Part shown: positions 8,603 through 17,000 of the stretch, piece after piece
Layout: every line of letters begins with the position of its first letter
Position numbering within the stretch: the stretch's first letter is position 1
NCBI GenBank assembly: GCA_009774735.1
Contig: VSOH01000009.1
Span: 1-17,524, forward strand
DNA: 17,524 bases
Direction: 5' to 3'
Source of the DNA: Clostridiales bacterium
GTDB taxonomy: Bacteria; Bacillota_A; Clostridia; Oscillospirales; Acutalibacteraceae
Notes under the pieces: model-generated
Told to the model about the DNA's origin: nothing
What the model saw: only the letters and a program-made list of their open reading frames with translations
Databases searched by the model: none
Position numbers and translations under genes: made by a program

Positions 8603-8639
8603 AAATTTATAACTTAACATTTGCCGAAAGGACTAAAAA

Positions 8640-9737
8640 ATGAAACAAGGACTTACCAAAAACGACTCCTTTGCCATTAAAGGACTTGCAATAATACTGA
8701 TGCTTTTCCATCATCTTTATTGTACTGCTGACAGATTCAATGGGTTTGAAATCGACTTCACACCATTCAGCCAGACATTTGTTGTAAATGTCGCCTTTTT
8801 ATTTAAAGTATGTGTGAGTCTGTTCGCTTTTATAACAGGCTATGGCTTGCTAAAATCAATTGCAGGACAGAATTTCAACAGAAAAGATATTGTTAAATGG
8901 AATACCACAAGACTTATAAAGACTCTGTCTGGCTTCTGGTTTATTTATGTCATCTTTCTTATCGTAACAATGCTAATAAACAAATTGCCTTATACAACTT
9001 ATTTTGAAAAAACGCCGTATGCAGGAATATTCTATCTTATTAACGATTTCCTCGGTCTGGCAAACCTTTTCAATACACCGACCCTGAACGGCACGTGGTG
9101 GTATATGAGTGCGGCAATTGTATTCATTCTTATTATTCCTCTTGTATATGCACTTTCAAAAAAAACAGGTTATTTACCAATCATTCTTTTAATCACAATA
9201 CTGCCGAGGCTGTTAAAGGCGAACTATCCGGGCGGAACAAATATTTACACCTTTATTCTTCCTGTCGTTTTCGGGATGATGTTTGCCGATTATGACCTGT
9301 TTAATAAGATTGAAGAAAGATTGCCGAAAAATAAAATCGTGTCATATATCACTTCTTTTGTACTCTTCGGCGGACTTATCGGAGCAGGTTATATTATAAT
9401 GCTGAAATACGACCGCACTGTTGCGTGGGAACTTAATTATGGCATAATCCCGCTTGCATTTATCTGCTTCTTCAGGTTCTGTATAATCCGCATTCCCGTG
9501 CTCAACAAAATACTTGAATTCCTTGGTAAGCACTCAATGACCATATTCCTTACGCACACATTTATAAGACTTAATTATCTGCGTAACTTCGTATACTCTT
9601 TCAAGCATTTTATGCTGATATTTGCTGTCCTCTTTGTACTGTCACTGGCACTTGCTCTGGCATTGGATTTCATCAAAAAGCTTTGCAGATATGATGTTCT
9701 TATTAACAAAATCACGACCAAAATTCAAAACGCTTAA
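8640..9737 (+). CDS. Acyltransferase 3 family membrane protein
   Basis: The protein has 365 residues and about ten hydrophobic helices. Its N-terminus, FAIKGLAIILMLFHHLYC, carries the His pair (24-25) placed as in acyltransferase-3 (OafA/WecH-like) proteins. These move acyl groups, often acetyl or succinyl, onto sugars or polymers across the membrane. LGKHSMTIFLTHTFIR near residues 297-312 is the usual late-helix signature of the family. It is transcribed away from the polymerase-like gene next door and ends in its own terminator. Modification of the same surface polymer is a reasonable inference but is not proven by the sequence. Confidence 0.85.
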   Translation: MKQGLTKNDSFAIKGLAIILMLFHHLYCTADRFNGFEIDFTPFSQTFVVNVAFLFKVCVSLFAFITGYGLLKSIAGQNFNRKDIVKWNTTRLIKTLSGFWFIYVIFLIVTMLINKLPYTTYFEKTPYAGIFYLINDFLGLANLFNTPTLNGTWWYMSAAIVFILIIPLVYALSKKTGYLPIILLITILPRLLKANYPGGTNIYTFILPVVFGMMFADYDLFNKIEERLPKNKIVSYITSFVLFGGLIGAGYIIMLKYDRTVAWELNYGIIPLAFICFFRFCIIRIPVLNKILEFLGKHSMTIFLTHTFIRLNYLRNFVYSFKHFMLIFAVLFVLSLALALALDFIKKLCRYDVLINKITTKIQNA

Positions 9738-9745
9738 AATCAGTT

Positions 9746-9785
9746 ATCCCCCTGCAGAAACAATTCTGCAAGGGGATTTTTTTAT
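9746..9785 (+). terminator. Intrinsic terminator of the acyltransferase gene
   Basis: ATCCCC plus TGCAGAA (9746-9759) pairs with TTCTGCA plus GGGGAT (9764-9777), with one C/A mismatch at 9752/9771 and a 4-base loop. A run of seven T residues follows (9777-9783). It lies 9 bases after the acyltransferase stop. Confidence 0.9.
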
Positions 9786-10431
9786 AGTTCTCTTATATTT
9801 TCGATAATACTGTTTTTCATTTCCTTGTGTACTTTAAGCCATAGATTTGCAGTACATATTGCAACAAGAACAACACAGAAAACAAGTGTAAGCCACGGGT
9901 CAAAAATCAAATCAATATTTCTGCCCTGTGATTTATTATAAATATTCACAGCAAAAAATCCGATTGTATAAACCGCAAAGCCCGATAAAATGCCTACAGA
10001 AGCCTTGCAAGAACAGTCTGTTCAAGAGCAATTTCATTTTCATTCACCGGGTATGTACCGTCAACAAAACAGATATTTGAAAAATCCTTTGCCTTCTCGT
10101 CAAGCCAGGCAACAGGAACATTGTAATCCCTATCCGCAGCACATACACTGCCGAGAATATGGGCAACACCATAATCGGCTAAAAGTCCGTTATGCTTTGC
10201 TTCTTTAAAAACCGTTTCATCCTTACCATAGGCAGATGCAATAATATCCTGTCTGCCGTAATTATTCTGATATTCTTTATCGAGTGCCTCGTATGAACTG
10301 AAAAAATAGAGTATCATACTGCAGGAAAAAACCATTGCAAGAATAATACCGATAATCATTATTGCATACTGCTTTTTCCTATGCTTAAGATTACCGAAGG
10401 CAAGGGTATTAACAGTTAGTTTCTTTTTCAT
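9782..10431 (-). pseudogene. FtsX-like ABC transporter permease with central deletion and frame loss
   Basis: The 5' part (10431 down to about 10000) encodes a normal FtsX/MacB-type permease N-terminus: MKKKLTVNTLAFGNLKHRKK, a first membrane helix, and the start of an extracytoplasmic domain ending ENEIALEQTVLARL. Reading then stops at a TAG (9994-9996). The adjacent frame continues from about 10000 down to 9782 with the true C-terminal end of such a permease. It has two helices (SVGILSGFAVYTIGFFAV; TLVFCVVLVATICTANLW) and the classic final residues EMKNSIIENIREL, then TAA. The centre of the protein, probably several hundred residues, is missing and the halves are out of frame. The start at 10431 is preferred over 10437 because AGAGGT then has normal spacing. 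It sits directly downstream of the two-component genes, as partner permeases often do. Confidence 0.85.
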
Positions 10432-10481
10432 AATCATACCTCTTATTCCGCGTATTCCGACTTGCTGTCCTGATCAATTCT

Positions 10482-10531
10482 ATCTTAATACTAACACTCT
10501 AATCTTTCGTTTATCTTACTTTAATCTTACG
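10482..10531 (-). promoter_or_regulatory. Candidate response-regulator operator and promoter of the permease remnant
   Basis: Read on the minus strand, three tandem 11-base units occupy 10531 to 10499: GTAAGATTAAA, GTAAGATAAAC and GAAAGATTAGA. All share an AAGAT core in helical phase. Seventeen bases after a very poor -35 region comes a -10-like TAAGAT (10482-10487). Direct repeats spaced about one helical turn and overlapping the -35 are how OmpR-family regulators commonly activate promoters. The target gene is the permease remnant, and the OmpR-type regulator is encoded upstream. Binding is inferred. Confidence 0.5.
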
Positions 10532-10546
10532 TTTTCGTAATGTTGT

Positions 10547-10576
10547 AAAAAAGCTACTGATTTTTCAGTAGCTTTT
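10547..10576 (-). terminator. Intrinsic terminator of the response regulator-kinase operon
   Basis: A perfect 12-bp stem, AAAAGCTACTGA (10549-10560) against TCAGTAGCTTTT (10565-10576), with a 4-base loop, is followed on the minus strand by six T residues. The stem begins inside the kinase stop codon (10575-10577). It separates the kinase transcript from the permease remnant. Confidence 0.9.
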
Positions 10577-11480
10577 ATATAGTTTCGTACCCGTCAATAT
10601 GGGGAATACATATTGTAAAATACAAGCCATTATTTTTATTTTCAATACTGATAATACCATGGTGCTTTTCAACAACAGCCTTTGTTATGGCAAGACCAAT
10701 TCCTGTACTGTCAGGCGAGGAATTTTCAGCCTTATAAAAGCGTGTAAAAAGATTCGGTATTTCCTCCTCTGCTATACCGCCGCCGTTGTCGCCGATTTCA
10801 ATAATTGTTGAGTGTCTGTTTTCACTGATGTCAACTGTCACAATTCCATTATAAACAGTATGCTCACAGGCATTTTTTACAATATTGCCAAGTGCCTCGC
10901 CAAGCCATGTTTCGTCACAGCGGATAACACTTTCACCGCTTAACACCATTTTCTTATTCGGGAAAAGGGGGCGAAATTCAGCAAAAACCTTGCTTACAAT
11001 ATCCTCTGCTTTAACCAATTTAAAATTCATAACATATGAATCAACCTTGAGTTTTTCAAGCCTTAATAACTGATAAACCAGTTTTTCCATTTTATCAACA
11101 AGCTGAAGCTCTTTTTCGCTGTGCGGTGAAGCATTGCGCTCCTTATCCATTTCACAGTAAAGACGAAGTGCGGCAATGGGTGTTTTTAGCTGATGTGAAA
11201 TATCCGATATAAATTTTGTATTCTTTTTGCTTTCCTGAACCAACCGATTGCGTTCAAAGCAGATAATCTCCTGCAAATCTGCAACGCCATTCTGCAATCC
11301 TGCAAAATAATTATCATATACACTGAATTCCGTCTGGCTGCCTGTATTTACAAATTCATTAATATCGTCGGAAAGCTTATTCACATTCTTTTTAATCTGC
11401 ACCTGTCTTATAATCAGAACAATACAAACAACCGCCAACAATGCAACAATCAGCCAGGGAAGAACTGTTAAAAATTTCAT
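10575..11480 (-). CDS. Sensor histidine kinase, single membrane helix type
   Basis: The 301-residue kinase phosphorylates the response regulator encoded just upstream. It has one N-terminal membrane helix (about 4-25) and no room for a sensor domain outside the membrane. The catalytic parts are complete: H-box FISDISHQLKTPIAALRL (His96), N-box GNIVKNACEHT (Asn203), G1 box IGDNGGG (Asp231), F-box LFTRFYKAE and G2 box GIGLAITKAVVEKHHG. I chose the start at 11480, not 11495, because its ATG overlaps the regulator's TGA as ATGA and GGAGG lies about 8 bases upstream. A minimal sensor next to an FtsX-like permease suggests that the stimulus was once sensed through the transporter, which is now broken. 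Confidence 0.93.
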   Translation of the reverse strand: MKFLTVLPWLIVALLAVVCIVLIIRQVQIKKNVNKLSDDINEFVNTGSQTEFSVYDNYFAGLQNGVADLQEIICFERNRLVQESKKNTKFISDISHQLKTPIAALRLYCEMDKERNASPHSEKELQLVDKMEKLVYQLLRLEKLKVDSYVMNFKLVKAEDIVSKVFAEFRPLFPNKKMVLSGESVIRCDETWLGEALGNIVKNACEHTVYNGIVTVDISENRHSTIIEIGDNGGGIAEEEIPNLFTRFYKAENSSPDSTGIGLAITKAVVEKHHGIISIENKNNGLYFTICIPHIDGYETI

Positions 11481-12139
11481 TTTCCTTCCTCCCAACGGTA
11501 ACCGACACCGCGAACTGTTGTAATATGCTCGGCACCGATTTTTTCACGCAGTCGGCTCATATGAACAGACAGCGTATTGTCATCAATAAAATTGCCGTTG
11601 TCATCCCAGATATTCTGCAAAAGCGTTGCACGGGTAATAATAACACCGCTGTTTCTGATTAAACAGGATAAAATCTGAAATTCCGTTTTTGTCACAAAAA
11701 TTACTTCGCCGTTCTTTTTAACAGTCATATTATTTGTATCAACCATAATTTCACGGCTTGTGAAGGTTGATACAGTATTTCTTCTGATTAAAGCACGAAC
11801 ACGCGACAGCAGTTCAAGAAGCTTAAAAGGCTTTGTAACATAGTCATCCGCACCGCTGTCAAGCCCACGGACAATCTGTATTTCATCATCACAGGCAGTC
11901 AAAAACAGAATAGGCGTTGAAACCCCCATAGCTCTTAATCTCTGGCAAAAATCAAAGCCGCTGCCATCAGGCAGCATTACATCAAGAATGAGCAGACTGA
12001 AGGCTGAGCTCTTAACAGCCTCCTCTGCCTCCTTTATTGTGCCTGCGCTGACAACTGTGTAATCTGCATTTTCAAGCAGCTCGCAAAGTCCGTCACGCAG
12101 GAATATATCATCCTCAAGCAGAAATATTTTTTCATTCAT
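11477..12139 (-). CDS. OmpR-family response regulator
   Basis: This 220-residue DNA-binding regulator has an N-terminal receiver domain with the acidic pair Asp10-Asp11, phosphoacceptor Asp53 (LILDVMLPDGSG), Thr81 and Lys103 (TKPF). The C-terminal winged helix has TKTEFQILSCLIRNSG, LLQNIWD and the closing HMSRLREKI...TTVRGVGYRW. All key residues are present, so it should be active. It is first in a two-gene operon with the kinase (4-base overlap). Its own promoter lies directly upstream. A likely target is the repeat-bearing promoter of the adjacent permease remnant. Confidence 0.95.
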   Translation of the reverse strand: MNEKIFLLEDDIFLRDGLCELLENADYTVVSAGTIKEAEEAVKSSAFSLLILDVMLPDGSGFDFCQRLRAMGVSTPILFLTACDDEIQIVRGLDSGADDYVTKPFKLLELLSRVRALIRRNTVSTFTSREIMVDTNNMTVKKNGEVIFVTKTEFQILSCLIRNSGVIITRATLLQNIWDDNGNFIDDNTLSVHMSRLREKIGAEHITTVRGVGYRWEEGK

Positions 12140-12154
12140 ACTATCACCGATTCA

Positions 12155-12183
12155 ATAATATCATATTAGACTGACATAAACAA
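12155..12183 (-). promoter_or_regulatory. Probable promoter of the two-component operon
   Basis: On the minus strand TTGTTT (12178-12183) and TATTAT (12155-12160) are 17 bases apart. The predicted start, near 12148, would leave a leader of about 10 bases before the ATG at 12139, which is short. I see no clear copy of the tandem 11-base repeats here, so autoregulation is not evident. Confidence 0.5.
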
Positions 12184-12211
12184 GAAGTTAAAGCAAGCTT
12201 ACAATTTCTTA

Positions 12212-12238
12212 AGATAAAACCGACCCCGAAGGGTCGGT
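12212..12238 (-). terminator. Intrinsic terminator of nanA
   Basis: ACCGACCC (12219-12226), the stable tetraloop complement CGAA, and GGGTCGGT (12231-12238) form a perfect 8-bp GC-rich stem. On the minus strand a T-rich tail (TTTTATCTT) follows. It lies 12 bases after the nanA stop. Confidence 0.9.
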
Positions 12239-12249
12239 CATAAATTATA

Positions 12250-13155
12250 TTATTTATTAAGCTCTGCAACATACTTGTTGATTTTCTCAGCAACCGGTCT
12301 TGCTTCCTCTTCTGTTACAGGAAGGAACGGACTTCTTGGGTCACCGCACGCAATACCGAATCTGATGCTCATTACCTTTTTAGCGGCACCGTAAAGTGAC
12401 TTACAGGAAAGAAGAGCAAAAATACAATCATTAATTTTGAACTGAAGAGCCTGAGCCTCATCAATTTTATTTTCATTCACCAGTCTGTCAAGCTCAACAA
12501 AAAGCTCAGGCATACAGCCGTATGTGCCGCCGATACCTGCGTCGGCACCCATTAATCTGCCGCCAACAAACTGCTCATCACTGCCGTTGAAAATAATAAA
12601 ATCATCACCTGCTGCCTGTCTGTATCTCTCCATAAGATAAACAGGCTCTGCTGAATTTTTAACACCTATAACTTTAGGATTTCTGCTCATTTCACCGAGC
12701 AGCTCAGGTGAAAGATTAAAACCTGTAAGCTGCGGAATATTATATATAATAAACGGAACATCTGTTGAGTCAATTATTGAATTCCAATGAAGCTTGATAC
12801 TTTCCTCCGGCAGGTGGTAGTAAACACTGGGCACTGCACTGATTGCATCTGCACCGATTTTTTCACTGTGCTTTGCAAGCTCGATACTGTCCTTGGTTGA
12901 CGGACAACCAACATGAACGATAACTGTAAAGTCATCACCTGCTGCCTCCACAACAGCCTCGGCAACCTGCTTCCTTTCCTCCATTGAAAGTAAAAAGCCC
13001 TCGCCTGTTGAGCCGCAGGCATAAGCACCCTTAACGCCCTTGGACTTGTATATATTCACAAGCTCTTTGATTTTAGCTGTGTCTATATTGTCATTTTCAT
13101 CATAAATTGCATTCAACGCACAAAATATACCGCGAAATTTGTTTAAATTATTCAT
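12250..13155 (-). CDS. nanA: N-acetylneuraminate lyase
   Basis: NanA splits N-acetylneuraminate (sialic acid) into pyruvate and N-acetylmannosamine in the cytoplasm. The 301-residue TIM-barrel protein aligns by eye with known NanA along its length: ACGSTGEGFLLSMEER (46-61), HVGCPSTKDS (81-90), Tyr138 in IIYNIPQLTG, the Schiff-base Lys166 in VIGVKNSA, FNGSDEQF and GADAGIGGTYG. The HVGC-ST, YNGxDE-like and GGTYG features favour NanA over dihydrodipicolinate synthase. The Thr-Pro near the N-terminus of many relatives is Ala-Ile here (LNAIYDE). I chose 13155 because GAGGTG then has 6-base spacing; upstream in-frame codons run into the promoter. The divergent neighbour nanE supports the call. No nanK or sialic-acid transporter is in the window. 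Confidence 0.92.
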   Translation of the reverse strand: MNNLNKFRGIFCALNAIYDENDNIDTAKIKELVNIYKSKGVKGAYACGSTGEGFLLSMEERKQVAEAVVEAAGDDFTVIVHVGCPSTKDSIELAKHSEKIGADAISAVPSVYYHLPEESIKLHWNSIIDSTDVPFIIYNIPQLTGFNLSPELLGEMSRNPKVIGVKNSAEPVYLMERYRQAAGDDFIIFNGSDEQFVGGRLMGADAGIGGTYGCMPELFVELDRLVNENKIDEAQALQFKINDCIFALLSCKSLYGAAKKVMSIRFGIACGDPRSPFLPVTEEEARPVAEKINKYVAELNK

Positions 13156-13171
13156 AATCATCACCTCTTGC

Positions 13172-13200
13172 TTGATTGTAGCATATACACGTGATATAAT
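13172..13200 (+). promoter_or_regulatory. Promoter of nanE, superimposed on the nanA promoter
   Basis: TTGATT (13172-13177) and TATAAT (13195-13200) are 17 bases apart, with a TG one base before the -10. The predicted start, 13205-13207, lies at the ribosome binding site GAAGGTG (13204-13210), so the mRNA leader would be only about 10-12 bases. The -10 region of this promoter is the -35 region of the opposing nanA promoter. Confidence 0.75.
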
Positions 13201-13203
13201 CAA
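13175..13203 (-). promoter_or_regulatory. Promoter of nanA, superimposed on the nanE promoter
   Basis: On the minus strand TTGATT (13198-13203) and TACAAT (13175-13180) are 17 bases apart. It occupies the same 29 bases as the nanE promoter, offset by 3. The outer arms CTTGATT (13171-13177) and AATCAAG (13198-13204) are an exact inverted repeat. The predicted leader is again only about 14 bases. Confidence 0.7.
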
Positions 13204-13216
13204 GAAGGTGATTAAA

Positions 13217-13903
13217 ATGAATAATAAAGAAATTTTAGAAAAAATCAAAGATGGATTAATTGTATCCTGTCAGGCGCTTGAAACCGAACCGCTCTGTGAC
13301 AGCTACATAATGTCAAAAATGGCATGGGCTGCATACCTTGGCGGTGCTGCAGGTATCAGAGCAAATACAGTTGTTGACATAAAAGCAATTAAGGAAAAGG
13401 TTGATTTGCCCGTTATCGGCATTATCAAGCAGGTTTATGACGACAGTGACGTTTATATTACCCCTACGATGAAAGAGGTTGATGCACTGGTTGAAATCGG
13501 CTGTGAAATCATCGCTCTTGATGCTACGAACAGACTGCATCCAAACGGTGTAACACTTGAGGAATTTTTCACAGAGGTAAGAGCCAAATACCCGAACCAA
13601 CTCTTTATGGCTGATACAAGCTGTTTTGAGGAGGGCAAAAAAGCGCAGGAGCTTGGATTTGACTTAATCGGCACAACAATGTCAGGCTACACCCCCTACA
13701 CAAAGGGTGCACCACTGCCGAACTTTGAGCTTATGGAAAGATATGTTAACGAGCTTGACAAGCCGGTTATTGCCGAAGGCGGTATATGGGTTCCTGAAGA
13801 GCTGAAAAAAGCAATGGACACCGGCGTTCTCTGTGCGGTTGTCGGAACAGCAATAACAAGACCAATGGATATTACCAAAAGATTTGTAAATGCAATAAAA
13901 TAA
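13217..13903 (+). CDS. nanE: N-acetylmannosamine-6-phosphate 2-epimerase
   Basis: NanE converts N-acetylmannosamine-6-phosphate to N-acetylglucosamine-6-phosphate, the step that links sialic-acid breakdown to amino-sugar metabolism. The 228-residue TIM-barrel protein has GLIVSCQALETEPL (13-26), GGAAGIRANTV (42-52), PVIGIIKQVYDDSDVYITPT (Lys71, likely catalytic), IALDATNRLHPNG, MADTSCFEEG, IGTTMSGYT, and VIAEGGIW (Glu187, likely catalytic), ending with CAVVGTAITRP. Lys and Glu positions match the family's catalytic pair. I chose 13217 because the ribosome binding site AAGGTG has normal spacing and the motif-bearing protein starts there. It is divergent from nanA and ends in two hairpins. Confidence 0.95.
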   Translation: MNNKEILEKIKDGLIVSCQALETEPLCDSYIMSKMAWAAYLGGAAGIRANTVVDIKAIKEKVDLPVIGIIKQVYDDSDVYITPTMKEVDALVEIGCEIIALDATNRLHPNGVTLEEFFTEVRAKYPNQLFMADTSCFEEGKKAQELGFDLIGTTMSGYTPYTKGAPLPNFELMERYVNELDKPVIAEGGIWVPEELKKAMDTGVLCAVVGTAITRPMDITKRFVNAIK

Positions 13904-13910
13904 AAGCATT

Positions 13911-13945
13911 AAACACGAGACCCGATAAAGGCTTCGTGTTTTTAT
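13911..13945 (+). terminator. Weak hairpin terminator after nanE
   Basis: AAACACGA (13911-13918) pairs with TCGTGTTT (13934-13941) around a 15-base loop, followed by TTTATG. It is 7 bases after the nanE stop. The loop is long and the T tract short, so it may only partly stop transcription; a better hairpin follows. Confidence 0.6.
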
Positions 13946-13958
13946 GTTATCTTAAGTA

Positions 13959-13992
13959 AAAAAACGCAAATGCCGAAGCATCTGCGTTTTTT
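13959..13992. terminator. Bidirectional terminator between nanE and the surface-protein gene
   Basis: AAAAAACGCA (13959-13968) pairs with TGCGTTTTTT (13983-13992). Inside, after one mismatch, ATGC (13970-13973) pairs with GCAT (13978-13981) around a CGAA loop. Flanking A and T runs make it a terminator in both directions, for nanE (+) and for the large surface-protein gene (-), whose stop is at 14020. Confidence 0.88.
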
Positions 13993-14019
13993 CACTTTAT
14001 ATATTGGAGGTAATTTTAA

Positions 14020-17000
14020 TTACTTTTCAGTACAGTCACTCTTCTTTTTGTATATAACTGCTGCAGCACCGATTGCCAGTGCAAGAACAGAATATACAGC
14101 CATCATAACATATGCTGTGCTTTCTCCGCCTGTCTTAGGAATAAACGGATTTTTAACATTCTTCTTTACCGAAGTATTACCATTTGTTTGGTCACCCTTA
14201 TTAATCAAGTCATTAAGGTTAGGCTTATTAATATTAGGTTGATTGGTGTTATTATTGCTGTCACCGGATGGTTTGTTAGGATTCTCAGGATCAACCGGAG
14301 TCACAGGCTTTTCAATAGCATCACCTGTAGGCGTTCCGAGCAGTTCAAGAACCTCACCATATGTTTCAACCTTACCGATTTTAACAAACTTATCGGTATA
14401 ATTTGTAACCATTGAAGAGAGTGCACCAAGATTATCTGTAATCAGTTTTCTGAGAGCTTTATAAGTATTCTCGTCGGCAAACACTACATCATATACATAA
14501 TAGAACAATGTTGTGAATACAGTATCTGTATCGCCGTTTCTGAGAATGAAATACTTATTTGAATTAGATGAGCTTTCTACAACCTCAAGAGTACAGCAGT
14601 CAGCAAGCTTTGCCCAGTCAATCGGAGGCAGTGTAAGCTTGATGCCAAGAAGGTCTGTAAGGTCAATCGGCTGTGCAAGAAGATTATTGATAGAATTCTT
14701 TGAAACATCAAGTCCTTCAACCGCTCCGCCGAGTACACCTAATGAACCTGCAGCCTCTTTGATTGTGCTGTCAAGCATATCTGTATTTACGATATGAGCA
14801 AGACGAGGAAGCACCTTGATAAGACCGTTCAGCGGGTCAGGTGAAATCACATCAACAACATCAGTGAAGAGATGGTCAATAATAGGTCTGAGGAATTCGT
14901 CAGCAGCTATATTTGCACCCTTTTCTGCTTTTACGCTCTCGTAATTAGCCTTATATTCTTCCTGAGTCGGAAGACCAATCATACCAAGCTGCTCAAGAAG
15001 CGGAATCAGTGTTGAATACACACCGGTCCGATATTTTCCGTCGTCGGTCATATAGTCAAACATCTTGATATCAACATCAACAATAAGAAGCTTTGTACCG
15101 GGTGCAAGAAGTGTTGTAATCGGACGGAGCACTGCAAGAAGTGCATCTTCAAATCCCTCACGGTCACCGGCTGTAAATCCGAAATCCTTAGCTGTGAATT
15201 TCATTGCTGCTGCATTCGCCATCTTTTCAGCATTATTTGCACCGGTTGCTGATTTAATCTTTTCAACCGCACCGGCATACTTATCACCGTCTGATGCCAG
15301 GTAATTGGCAAGCTTATCATTTGTAACAATAAAGCCTGCAACCATACTAAGTGACAACTGCATTCCGCCTGCATCAATAACCGCATCGCTTGCAAGAAGT
15401 GTTGCATATAGGTTAAGTATTTCTGTAAGAATTTCAGGCTGATAAAGATTGTCCTTGAGGACATCATCTAAGCCATTTGATAAATCAATATCCTTGGCGA
15501 TAAGCGGAACAAGTGTATTTGCCACGAGATCCCAGAGTTTATCAACAGCACTTTGCATACCGCCTGTTGTCCATGCAACCTTGCTGTTTTCCGGACGGAT
15601 AATCTCTGTTTTCTTAAATGCAGCAAGCTCCTTAGCAAAGTTATTCATATCCATAATAGGCTTCTGAACAAGAACATACTTATCATAAAGCTCTGCAGGG
15701 ATTGTGGACTTGAATTCGTCCATTAATACATATTTGTCATAAACCTTCGACTGAACTTCTCTGGTGATATTATTCATATCAACAGTTTTCATAATGTCAT
15801 AGAAGCCTTTTGTTGCAATGTTAACGAGCTTTTCCTTCACATCAGCAGGAACCTTTTCCTGATAGTCACTGCTCATAGCGTGATACTTTTCAATAGCTTC
15901 CTTTACAATTGCATCTGTTAGTTTGTTTACGTCAACCTTACCCATATACTCAACAAATTCATTGAGTCTGTTATTATTAACAATATTCTGCAAATCATTT
16001 ACAAGAGCATTTACATTTTTCTTTGAAAGTGAGATCTGATTGCTGTAAACAGTATTTGCATCTAAGTCTTCAGTATAAGCATCAGCACTGCCCAGACCAT
16101 AGATTAAAGTTGCTGCAACAGAAATATATGAGTTGCTCATAAATGATTTAAGTGCAGCACTGGCAGCAGAATCCTTAACAGCATCAATAGCAGCAGTAAC
16201 AGCATCAACCTGAGCCACTGTCACATTTTCACCGTTAAAGTTTTTCATACCTGTATCAGCTGCAATATCAGCTGCTTTCTTAAATTCATTACCAAAAACA
16301 GGAGCAAACAGCTCAATAAGCTTTGTCCAAGCCTCTCTGCCGTAAGGTATACTGTCAGTTAAAACCTTTTCGCCAACAGCTTCCCAGTCAGCTCTGTAAA
16401 CAGCAGCATTTTTACCGTCTTTCCATTTCCTTGCACTACCGCTGCCTTGAATATAGCTGGAATTACTTATTGTCGAAGGATCATTTTTGCCGGCCTTATC
16501 CTGAAAATAGTTATATGTAATTCTTGCGATATTACTGTACAAGTCTGTTTTTGCATTTGCAGTCGGTGAAGTCATATTGAAATAGAAGCCGTCACCACTA
16601 ACATACATATAGTTTGCAAAATCAGCACCCTTTGCTGTCAGCTTTGAAATTTCAGGAACATTCTTTTCATAATGCTCATAACCAGCAGTTTTTTTCTGGA
16701 AATCAAAGCTTGTGTTGAAAAGGGTTCCGTCTACCTTGACGTAAATCTTTCTCATTACATCAACAGCATCCTGATAGTCCTTAGGGAAATCACCGATGTC
16801 CTTTGCAAGAGCCTTAAGACCCTCCTCTGTACTTGAACCCCAAACCTTAGCATTTGAGCTTGTAAGGCTTGTGTTCTCACGTGCCACCTTTTCAGTAGCA
16901 TAGTAAAGGAAAAAGGCATAATATTTCACATCAAGAGCAAGCTTTTGTGAATCATTTAAAGCCTTGATTTTTGCAGCGGCATCATTATATGCAGCAACTG

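Noticed and set aside
1..10431. The left-edge permease fragment and the broken permease at 9782-10431 as two halves of one split gene.
   Set aside because: The left fragment looks BceB-like (ATGSI-YF helix), while the other has a MacB/FtsX-type N-terminus and an ENIREL C-terminus. They appear to be different subfamilies, and the pieces do not complete one another.
12206..12221. A TAAGATAAAA sequence upstream of the response regulator resembling the tandem operator unit.
   Set aside because: There is only one copy, and it is part of the flank of the nanA terminator; chance is likely in AT-rich DNA.
12250..13155. Calling this gene dihydrodipicolinate synthase (dapA).
   Set aside because: HVGC-ST, FNGSDE and GIGGTYG motifs and the divergent nanE fit N-acetylneuraminate lyase better.
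13139..13216. Longer starts for nanE and nanA running across each other's 5' ends.
   Set aside because: These extensions read through the promoters and have no suitable ribosome binding site; the downstream starts have good sites and match family N-termini.
13995..14015. GGAGG on the + strand after the terminator as a ribosome binding site for a small gene.
   Set aside because: No start codon follows at a usable distance and the region is antisense to the end of the surface-protein gene.
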